64,000 bases of DNA from the NCBI RefSeq assembly GCF_030814115.1, contig NZ_JAUSUP010000006.1:1-64000 (forward strand), in the 5' to 3' direction. Positions 1-6,665 of this stretch are shown in pieces. The translations under genes and the position numbers were made by a program. The notes below the pieces were generated by a model that worked only from the letters and a program-made list of their open reading frames with translations, was not told where the DNA came from and searched no databases. Numbering within the stretch: position 1 is the stretch's first letter; every line of letters starts with the position of its first letter. This DNA is from Alkalibacillus filiformis. Its GTDB lineage: Bacteria > Bacillota > Bacilli > Bacillales > Alkalibacillaceae.

Positions 1-93
1 ACCCATTTTATCCCTCCTCATTGCCCAAAATTAGATTAAATACATTGTAAGCTTTTCCAATTTTGGTGTCCAAAGGATTAAGGGGGCTTAAAA

Positions 94-213
94 GCGAACG
101 CTGATAAAGTTTCCGTGAGCGCCGATAAATTATGACGAACGCTGATAAATTTTCATGAGCGCCGATAAATTATGACGAACGCTGATAAATTCTCGTGAGC
201 GCCAAAAAAGGTA
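94..213. repeat. Short tandem repeat, about 40-bp unit, 2.5-3 copies
   Basis: Three copies of the core cgaacgctgataaa start near 96, 136 and 176. They alternate with three copies of tgagcgcc near 116, 156 and 196, giving an exact 40-bp period. The second and third units are nearly identical. The block lies between the terminator of the binding-protein gene and the window edge and codes for nothing I can see. Such gcgctgataaa-type intergenic repeats occur in some Bacillaceae genomes; their function is not known to me. Confidence 0.85.
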
Positions 214-232
214 AGCGACCTCGTCGCTTACC
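204..232 (-). terminator. Rho-independent terminator of the OpuAC-type gene
   Basis: Perfect 10-bp stem (210-219 pairs with 223-232) with a 3-nt loop. Read on the minus strand it is followed by six T residues. It sits just after the stop codon at 244 and closes the GntR/M24/OpuAC operon. Confidence 0.9.
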
Positions 233-243
233 GTTATTCATTA

Positions 244-1119
244 TTATTCAGTTTCGCCAATCCACTCATTAATTAGATCGCGATTATCGTCAATCCAGTT
301 TTGAGCACCTTCTGCATCGTCATCAACTTCATTAAGGTCAGCCATCAAGCTACCAAGCTCTTCATCATTTAGGAAGAAATTATCAAACCATTCCACTACT
401 TCTGGGTGATCGTCCTCAAAACCAAGGCGTGTTCCATATAAAATATTCTCAGAATCACCATAAACATTCTTTGGATCATCTAAACTTTTTAAATCCATCT
501 CCGCAAATGCCCAATGGGGTCTCCATAATGTCACAACTACTGGTTCCTCGTTGCTCATTTTAGTTTGTAATTGAGTAATCATCGTTGGCTCTGAAGAACT
601 TAGTAAATCAAAATCTAAGTCATACTCTTCGATTACGTCTTCAGTTAAACTGACAAGACTTGATCCTGGCTCAATACCAACAATTTCTGACTCAAACAAC
701 TCCTTATTTGCCTCTAAGTCTTCAATACTATTAATATTTTCCATGTATGAAGGTACAACTAACGCTAATTCTGTACCCTCATACCAAGAATCACGCAGGT
801 TAATTTCATCTTCATGTTCTTCATAAAATGGAGCATCTGTAATAGGCATCCAAATTTCCATACCGATATCAATATCTTCGTTTGCTAAGCCTTCATAAAG
901 AATTGCTTTTTCTACATTTTCTAACGTAACATCATAGCCTTCTTCTTCTAAAATAATTTTCCACATGTTTGATACAGCAATATTTTCTGCCCAATTATTC
1001 ATCCCGATTGAAATCGAACCTTTTTCTTCTGTATCTCCTTCTGACTCGTCACCACAAGCCACAAGTACTACTAATGAAGCAATCATTAAAAGTGTAATTA
1101 GTATTTTTACATTTTTCAT
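244..1119 (-). CDS. Glycine-betaine/proline-type ABC substrate-binding lipoprotein (OpuAC family)
   Basis: A 291-residue exported lipoprotein. The N-terminus has a basic start, a hydrophobic core and the lipobox LVAC, followed by an acidic linker. The body matches the OpuAC/ProX class of quaternary-amine binding proteins, with tryptophans in NNWAEN, MEIWMP and TLWRPHW that suit an aromatic cage for a trimethylammonium or dimethylsulfonium group. ATG at 1119 is chosen because aggagg lies 7 nt upstream; a TTG sits one codon earlier. It is the last gene of an operon with a DddP-like enzyme and a GntR regulator. No permease or ATPase gene is adjacent, and a terminator follows directly, so it must use a transporter encoded elsewhere or act as a sensor. 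Ligand identity (betaine, DMSP, choline) cannot be read from sequence. Confidence 0.88.
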   Translation of the reverse strand: MKNVKILITLLMIASLVVLVACGDESEGDTEEKGSISIGMNNWAENIAVSNMWKIILEEEGYDVTLENVEKAILYEGLANEDIDIGMEIWMPITDAPFYEEHEDEINLRDSWYEGTELALVVPSYMENINSIEDLEANKELFESEIVGIEPGSSLVSLTEDVIEEYDLDFDLLSSSEPTMITQLQTKMSNEEPVVVTLWRPHWAFAEMDLKSLDDPKNVYGDSENILYGTRLGFEDDHPEVVEWFDNFFLNDEELGSLMADLNEVDDDAEGAQNWIDDNRDLINEWIGETE

Positions 1120-1161
1120 CAAATTTCCTCCTATATATTTTTTTACTCGATCAATGGTTTA

Positions 1162-2376
1162 CTATTTTAATAACTTTTCTTCAAATGGGAAGTCAGAAAA
1201 ATTCTCTACACCATCTTTGGTCACAAGAAGTTGTTCTTCGAGTTTAACGCCTTCTTTTCCACCAGGTGATCCTATATAACTCTCTACACTGATGACCATG
1301 TTCTCTTCAATGACACCGTCATAACCCTTTTCCTCAAAGTCTTGTGGGTAAACAATATATGGGTACTCTCCACTTAAACCTGTCCCATGTGCTACTGTGA
1401 AATAGCGATTTGGAAAGAATTCATCAGGGATTTGCCAACTTTTCTCTGCATATTCTCTAAATGTCATACCCGGTTTCAACAATTCCATATTATATTGAAT
1501 TTGTTCATACGCCGTTTGGTACAAGCGACGTTGTTCATCAGTTGGCTGGCTATCACCACAGAAAAATGTGCGGCTTATATCAGTGAAATAACCAAAGGGG
1601 CCATTCATATCCGTATCAAAAGCCACAAGTTCTCCTTCGTTAATCACTTTATCACTGCACTCTTGAAACCATGGATTTGTACGTTGACCAGAGCTTAACA
1701 AACGTGTCTCTACATAATCTCCACCTTGTGCAATGTTCGTTTGGTGAAGGTGTGACCATAGTTCATTTTCTGTTATGCCTGGCTCTAATGCTTCTACCAT
1801 ACGGACCATTCCGGCTTCAGCTGTTTGAACTGAAATTTTCATTGCTTCAATTTCTTCTTTGCTTTTAATACTGCGTGCATGTTCAATTGGTTCTTGTCCA
1901 TCTACTACACGCATACCTTCATTGACTAGTGCGATGGCACCTGATGGATGGATACGATCAACAGCAATTTTATTGTTTTCACCTGCATGCTCTCTCATTA
2001 ACGATGCAATCTCTTGAGCCCATTTTTTTGCTGTGTCCTCAAGATTGTAACCTGATGCCACATAAGACATCGTTAACGCAGGACGTACTTCATCGATTGT
2101 TTCTATACCGTCTGACAAATGCTCGCAATTTGGAAAGTCAAACAGAACGACTGGACCTTCAGTTGGAATGAATACATATCGTCCAGGATTGCGTAACATG
2201 AAGACTTGCATATTTCGACTGCCCGTCGCATAACGCAAGTTGACTGGATCGAATATGACAATTCCTCCATAACCTAATGATTTTAATTGTTCTCGAACAC
2301 GATTTAATCGATACTTTCGCATTCTCACTAGGTCAATTTGAGTCTTGTCATGACGAACACTATTATATTGAATCAC
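1162..2376 (-). CDS. M24-family metalloenzyme resembling DMSP lyase DddP
   Basis: About 404 residues with the creatinase/prolidase fold. The M24 metal ligands are present: D254 and D256 in FDTD, D266 in TDIS, H330, E365 and E380. Beyond the general fold it closely follows DddP in blocks such as YGGIVIFDPVNLRYAT, ETRLLSSGQRTNPWFQEC and NMELLKPGM. From memory of DddP work, Tyr366 is kept here (Y325), but the proposed catalytic Asp377 is Gly336 in HGTGLSGEYP. It may therefore be a related C-S, C-N or peptide hydrolase rather than a true DMSP lyase. GTG at 2376 is preferred because ggggg lies 8 nt upstream; an upstream ATG at 2442 falls inside the inverted repeats and lacks a ribosome site. It follows the GntR gene and precedes the OpuAC-type gene. 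Confidence 0.8.
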   Translation of the reverse strand: MIQYNSVRHDKTQIDLVRMRKYRLNRVREQLKSLGYGGIVIFDPVNLRYATGSRNMQVFMLRNPGRYVFIPTEGPVVLFDFPNCEHLSDGIETIDEVRPALTMSYVASGYNLEDTAKKWAQEIASLMREHAGENNKIAVDRIHPSGAIALVNEGMRVVDGQEPIEHARSIKSKEEIEAMKISVQTAEAGMVRMVEALEPGITENELWSHLHQTNIAQGGDYVETRLLSSGQRTNPWFQECSDKVINEGELVAFDTDMNGPFGYFTDISRTFFCGDSQPTDEQRRLYQTAYEQIQYNMELLKPGMTFREYAEKSWQIPDEFFPNRYFTVAHGTGLSGEYPYIVYPQDFEEKGYDGVIEENMVISVESYIGSPGGKEGVKLEEQLLVTKDGVENFSDFPFEEKLLK

Positions 2377-2408
2377 AAATTTTACCCCCAAATTGTATTT
2401 CGTGTGAT

Positions 2409-2457
2409 TGTTACACAACTTATTGTAACATGTTATAAACATATTGCAATAAGTTGT
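2409..2457. promoter_or_regulatory. Overlapping inverted repeats, candidate GntR operator
   Basis: Two perfect inverted repeats overlap. tgttaca (2409-2415) pairs with tgtaaca (2424-2430). acaacttattg (2415-2425) pairs with caataagttgt (2447-2457). A further tgtaaca lies at 2481-2487. They sit between the regulator gene and the DddP-like gene, where a local operator would be expected. There is no T tract, so this is not a terminator. Assignment to the GntR protein is inference. Confidence 0.5.
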
Positions 2458-2499
2458 GCTAAGAAATACAAGTTGGGGGTTGTAACATAACTATTTAAT

Positions 2500-3210
2500 T
2501 TAACGACCAATCTCTATTCGATAATCAAAAGCGTTTGGCAAGTATCTTGTCTTTGAATATTCTATTGGATTATAATCCACACCTAGTGTGACACGGCTAA
2601 TTTCAATTAACGGGTCACCACTTGTTATGCCAAGCAAATCCGCTTCATAACGATTAGCAATCGTCGCAGATACACTTTCTTTAATCGTCGAATAATTAAC
2701 GCCATGCATTCCAAGTATAGGAAATATATCAAACCACTTATCCCCTTCATCTCCCAATATTTCACCAATATAAGTCGGTGTAAATAATTGTTGAATACCG
2801 ATTGGATAACCATTTGCTAACCTAAGCCTTTCTAGAGTAAACACTTCCGCATCATCTTCTAACTCTAGTTTTTTCTTTGAGAAATAATGGTCATCAACAA
2901 ACTTTGAACGGAGAACCTTTACACTGAAATCTTCACCTAGTTCATGGTGGACCACACCTGGATTATGTAATTCTTCTTTTGGGGCTTCTTTAACCCGCGC
3001 AACAGCCCCACGTCGTGTCTCGACAATCTCATCATTTGCTAAGTCTCGTATCGCTTGTCTGACAGTTGTACGACTAACATTATACTCTTGCATTAATTGG
3101 CTCTCAGATGGAATAGCATCACCCGGAGTTAAGTCGCCACTTTTTATACGGTCTATTAACTTTCGCTTAATTTGTAAATACAATGGAATCTTTCTTTGCT
3201 GATCCGTCAT
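2500..3210 (-). CDS. GntR-family regulator, HutC/UTRA subfamily
   Basis: About 236 residues. Residues 1-75 form the winged helix-turn-helix of GntR, with ESQLMQEYNVSRTTVRQAI as the recognition region. After a linker, residues of about 95-230 form a UTRA effector domain ending in the typical ISRVTLGVDYNPIEYSKTRY block. Regulators of this class usually repress an adjacent catabolic or uptake operon until a small effector binds. It is the first gene of the operon with the DddP-like enzyme and betaine-type binding protein, so the effector is probably their substrate (inference). ATG at 3210 is chosen because agggg lies 8 nt upstream, in preference to an in-frame GTG at 3219. Confidence 0.88.
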   Translation of the reverse strand: MTDQQRKIPLYLQIKRKLIDRIKSGDLTPGDAIPSESQLMQEYNVSRTTVRQAIRDLANDEIVETRRGAVARVKEAPKEELHNPGVVHHELGEDFSVKVLRSKFVDDHYFSKKKLELEDDAEVFTLERLRLANGYPIGIQQLFTPTYIGEILGDEGDKWFDIFPILGMHGVNYSTIKESVSATIANRYEADLLGITSGDPLIEISRVTLGVDYNPIEYSKTRYLPNAFDYRIEIGR

Positions 3211-3289
3211 TAATTCCACCCCTAATCTAAATTCATTACCACTCAGTTTACTCTATTTAAACTACATAGCAAACAAATGAGCATCAATA

Positions 3290-5017
3290 TTAGGTACGCT
3301 CAACCTTTTGTGCGCCCCAAAAGTGTTCAAACCGTGTATAAGCTAGTGGCTTACCAAGACGCATTAAGTTATCGGCAAAATCAATAATCGCACATTGTTC
3401 TGTCCCACCAAACTTAGGTCCACGCAACCCTCGTCCAATAATTTGTTCATACAAAATATCACTTGTCGTTGGACGAGTCATAACGATATACTCTGTGTTC
3501 GGCGCGTCAAAACCTGTCGTTAAGACGCCATAGTTGAATAAATAATCGAGTTCGCCTTTTTTAAATGCGTCGATATAAATTCGCCTTAAACCTTTTGACG
3601 TTTGCGATGAAATTGAAGCTGCTTTTCGCCCTAATGCGTTCATAACCGATGATAAAAATTCTGCATGATCTACTGTACAAGCATATACTAAGACTGGCTT
3701 ACCTTTTGGAATATTTAATAACCGTTCAATAATCATTTCATTACGACCTTCATCAGCAGCTAATTCCTTAAGAAACTCTTTCGTTAAATCTTGGTCTTCA
3801 TTAACGTCATCTTCATCTACTTCATAATCTTTGCCTGATTCATGAACAATGTGGATTGGAGTCGCCAAAAATCCTTCATCTCTAAAATAGCGAATTGGGT
3901 TTTCTTCGTACTCTTTATAATCAGGGAGTTGCGGCTTAATTAAATGAGCTTCAAATTCCCCAACTAGTTGTTCTGTTTCACCAAAACTACGCCCAGGTGT
4001 CGCCGTTAAACCACATACCGGGAACAAGTCTTCACCACAGAGTTCACGGGCTTTATTAATTAACAATTTATAGCTAGGCGCTGCAGCATGGTGTGCCTCA
4101 TCAATAATCATAGCACCGCAGTTTTTCAAGATTTCTGTTAAAACGGGATCTTCAGCCTTCAGGCGCGAAACAATCTGTTGAATGCTAGCTACAACTGCCC
4201 CACCTGTTAAATCTTCTACACCCACTTTACCACCATTAAAGTATCGATAAACTCGTAACGTTTCTGGATAATCTTTTTCTTGCCACATATCAGCAATACA
4301 AGAGATGGCTTGTTCACAAAGCTCTGCACTTTGCGCGATCCATATCATATACTTTTGTTCGGAAAAATGAGTATGCATCCATTCTATAAAACTTTCTACC
4401 GCTACACGCGTCTTACCACCACCTGTTGGAAGTGTCACGATACAACGCGTTTGATCACCATTTAACTCCAACACATCGAGCATGTCGTCCTTTAACTGTT
4501 CCTGAAAATCAACTAACGGCGGCACTGTCTTTCTCGCTTCAACATCCATTACAGCTGATTGATTTGTTTGTTGAGGCATTTTAACGCCAGAGAATACGAG
4601 TGGAAAGCCAAGGGTTGAAACAAAATCACGTGGCCATACACGACCATCACTCCAACGTTTTTCTGCTAGCGCTTTGAACATGTAAGAAGGTGATGTAATC
4701 TTCTTACCGCTTCTCGGATTTCGTTCATAGAGTCCAATCAATTCTTGCTCAGATAACTGTCTTAACAAATGCTCGCGAAGCTGTCTGACGGCTTGACCAC
4801 TTCCTTTAAACAATTCAGCTCCTTTTTCAATGACAACCATCCGTGCCAATTCCTCACTAGAAAGCGTTCCACCTTTGAATGTCTTATAATGACGACTAAT
4901 CTCTTTAATGTTTTCTCTACCTAAAAGACCTTGTATGATTCGGTTCGGCACTTGATATGTATTAATTAATAGACCAACTGCTTGATCTATTTCTTTATTC
5001 GATAAATATGAAGACAT
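3290..5017 (-). CDS. DEAD/DEAH-box superfamily 2 helicase with unassigned N-terminal region
   Basis: A 575-residue SF2 helicase of the restriction-type/SSL2 layout. Walker A is LPTGGGKT at 196-203, the DEAH box is at 306-309, SAT-like motif III is LTATPG, and motif VI is QIIGRGLRG near the C-terminus. The first 165 residues carry no motif I recognise; they are helical and charged. ATG at 5017 has gggagagg 9 nt upstream; the ATG at 5041 has no ribosome site. The gene stands alone, with no nuclease, methylase or other defence gene beside it. It may be a DNA repair or RNA helicase; a defence role is possible but unsupported. Confidence 0.85.
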   Translation of the reverse strand: MSSYLSNKEIDQAVGLLINTYQVPNRIIQGLLGRENIKEISRHYKTFKGGTLSSEELARMVVIEKGAELFKGSGQAVRQLREHLLRQLSEQELIGLYERNPRSGKKITSPSYMFKALAEKRWSDGRVWPRDFVSTLGFPLVFSGVKMPQQTNQSAVMDVEARKTVPPLVDFQEQLKDDMLDVLELNGDQTRCIVTLPTGGGKTRVAVESFIEWMHTHFSEQKYMIWIAQSAELCEQAISCIADMWQEKDYPETLRVYRYFNGGKVGVEDLTGGAVVASIQQIVSRLKAEDPVLTEILKNCGAMIIDEAHHAAAPSYKLLINKARELCGEDLFPVCGLTATPGRSFGETEQLVGEFEAHLIKPQLPDYKEYEENPIRYFRDEGFLATPIHIVHESGKDYEVDEDDVNEDQDLTKEFLKELAADEGRNEMIIERLLNIPKGKPVLVYACTVDHAEFLSSVMNALGRKAASISSQTSKGLRRIYIDAFKKGELDYLFNYGVLTTGFDAPNTEYIVMTRPTTSDILYEQIIGRGLRGPKFGGTEQCAIIDFADNLMRLGKPLAYTRFEHFWGAQKVERT

Positions 5018-5076
5018 AATAATCAACCTCTCCCACAACATTCTCTACTTATTCTATAATAAATTGCAATAAAACA

Positions 5077-5128
5077 AATAGAAAATATCACCGACAGAGG
5101 TATACCAATGTTTGGGATATTTTCTATT
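5077..5128 (-). terminator. Long AT-rich hairpin, possible terminator of the 62-aa gene
   Basis: Perfect 13-bp arms: 5077-5089 pairs with 5116-5128 across a 26-nt loop that itself contains ggtatacc. On the minus strand it lies after the small membrane protein gene and before the helicase, followed by a T-rich stretch. The large loop is unusual for a simple terminator. Confidence 0.45.
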
Positions 5129-5144
5129 AGAAGAGCTACTAAAA

Positions 5145-5333
5145 TTATTTACCGTTTTCTCCTTTACTTCCACCTAACTCTCGATCCATCTTTTCATCAA
5201 ATGATTCCTCTTCTAAGTTATGGTACTCCTTATGTATGCCAAGGTGTTTCATAATGTAGTTAACTTTCGAATTAATCGATATGACTAAAACAAACATTGT
5301 GATGAACATAATGATCCCGATTATAAACCACAT
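5145..5333 (-). CDS. Small single-pass membrane protein
   Basis: A 62-residue protein with one N-terminal transmembrane helix (residues 2-20) and a charged, acidic cytoplasmic tail. The start is supported by aaaggggag 6 nt upstream. I do not recognise the family. It is transcribed divergently from the YugP-like protease gene and in the same direction as the helicase. The length and layout resemble the many small one-helix proteins of Bacillaceae. Confidence 0.7.
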   Translation of the reverse strand: MWFIIGIIMFITMFVLVISINSKVNYIMKHLGIHKEYHNLEEESFDEKMDRELGGSKGENGK

Positions 5334-5503
5334 TTAAAGCTCCCCTTTACCAACCTCTTGCCTCATCTTAACATAATTTTTTCTAAAAAATGGTTAAATC
5401 ATCGCTCAAATTGTCATAATGTTTTTAGAGCTTCTAAATTGTATAGCGTTCTGTGGCCATATAAAATATAGGTATAGGTTAATAATGAAAGGACGTAAAC
5501 TCA

Positions 5504-6184
5504 ATGTTTTTCCACCCAATGGATCTATTAATTTTTGCAGCACTTGGTTTAGCAATGTGGGCACAGTCGAAAGTGAAAGGTAATTTTGAAAAATGGTCGA
5601 AAGTGCAAGCTTCAGCTGGCTTGAGTGGAGCACAAGTCGCAAGAAGGATTTTAGACGAAGAAGGCTTACACAATGTGAAGATTGAGCGCTCGAACAAAGG
5701 AACATTATCCGATCATTATGACCCGTCTAAGAAAGTGGTGCGATTATCAGATCCTGTCTATAACGGGGATTCGATTTCTTCATTATCAGTCGCTGCTCAT
5801 GAAGTGGGACACGCGATTCAAGATGCGACTAATTATTCGATGTTAGTCGTTCGACATAAGGTGTTCCCGCTAGCGAACTTCGGCTCACAGCTTGCACCCA
5901 TTTTATTAATTGGTGGTTTTATTCTTGAGATGTTCAACTTAATTACTTTAGGGATTGTTCTGTTTTCATTAGCAGTGCTCTTCCAGTTAGTTACGCTCCC
6001 AGTTGAGTATAATGCTAGCAGTCGTGCTAAAGATAAATTAGTTGAACTTGGTATGATTTCAAATAATGAAGTTCGCGGTGTAAGTAAAGTGTTAAACGCT
6101 GCAGCATTAACTTACGTCGCCAGTACTTTAATGGCGGTTCTGCAGTTAATTAAATTTATCTTAATCGCTAAAAGTCGAAGATAA
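5504..6184 (+). CDS. YugP-type zinc-dependent membrane protease
   Basis: A 226-residue integral membrane protein of the DUF-type neutral zinc metallopeptidase family represented by B. subtilis YugP. The zinc-binding HEVGH motif follows a helix (LSVAAHEVGHAIQDA), and the third ligand is probably Glu in PVEYNASSRA. One N-terminal helix and three helices after the active site anchor it, as usual for the family. The start is set by aaaggacg about 9 nt upstream. It is followed at once by a second small membrane-protein gene, so the two are probably cotranscribed. Its substrates are unknown. Confidence 0.85.
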   Translation: MFFHPMDLLIFAALGLAMWAQSKVKGNFEKWSKVQASAGLSGAQVARRILDEEGLHNVKIERSNKGTLSDHYDPSKKVVRLSDPVYNGDSISSLSVAAHEVGHAIQDATNYSMLVVRHKVFPLANFGSQLAPILLIGGFILEMFNLITLGIVLFSLAVLFQLVTLPVEYNASSRAKDKLVELGMISNNEVRGVSKVLNAAALTYVASTLMAVLQLIKFILIAKSRR

Positions 6185-6197
6185 AGGAGTGTCTCAA

Positions 6198-6626
6198 ATG
6201 AATTTATTTACACCAAAAGATGCTTCCAGTTATGTTAAAGAAGAATTCGATGAAATGCAGTCAAAAATATCGCCTTTTATGAAGCGAAGTTTAATTTATT
6301 CATTCATCGCATTTCCACTGATGGCCATTTCGATCTTTAATTTATTCTTCGTGTTAACATCAATGCCATATTCTAGTGAGGTTTTATTAGCAATCGGCGT
6401 TTTAGCCTTAATCGGTGCATTTGGCATGGCTTTGTTCAGAGAGTCACTACACCATAACAAATCACTTCATCAAACAAGTATCAATTATATAAGAGAACGA
6501 ATTGCTAAAAGTGAAATCGTTCCTGAGCAAGCTGTAAAACGCTATTTGAAAACAATCGATTACAATCCTAATCAGTTATTTCATACGTTTCATGAGTTTT
6601 TAAAGCATGAAGAACGACTTAAATAA
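6198..6626 (+). CDS. Small two-helix membrane protein, possible DUF5392 type
   Basis: A 142-residue protein with two transmembrane helices in the middle (residues about 35-55 and 62-80) flanked by charged helical regions. ATG at 6198 is chosen because aaaggagt lies 8 nt upstream; a GTG at 6189 overlaps that ribosome site. The gene starts a few bases after the YugP-like protease gene and ends at a strong terminator, so the two form a short operon. It resembles the DUF5392 group, but I am not certain of that. Confidence 0.65.
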   Translation: MNLFTPKDASSYVKEEFDEMQSKISPFMKRSLIYSFIAFPLMAISIFNLFFVLTSMPYSSEVLLAIGVLALIGAFGMALFRESLHHNKSLHQTSINYIRERIAKSEIVPEQAVKRYLKTIDYNPNQLFHTFHEFLKHEERLK

Positions 6627-6665
6627 AAAACAGAGCAGAGGGCTAACCCCCTGCTCTATTTTTTA
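6626..6665. terminator. Bidirectional terminator
   Basis: Stem agagcagaggg pairing with ccccctgctct (one mismatch), with A residues before and six T residues after. It serves the plus-strand YugP-like operon and probably also the minus-strand nuclease gene that ends at 6663. Confidence 0.85.

Noticed and set aside
94-213. CRISPR array
   Set aside because: The units are directly adjacent 40-bp repeats without variable spacers, and there are no cas genes.
2377-2442. Longer start of the DddP-like protein at ATG 2442
   Set aside because: No ribosome site; the added 22 codons run through inverted repeats, whereas GTG 2376 has ggggg at the right distance.
3290-5017. Defence island around the helicase
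   Set aside because: No nuclease, methylase, toxin, integrase or phage gene is nearby; the neighbours are ordinary chromosomal genes.
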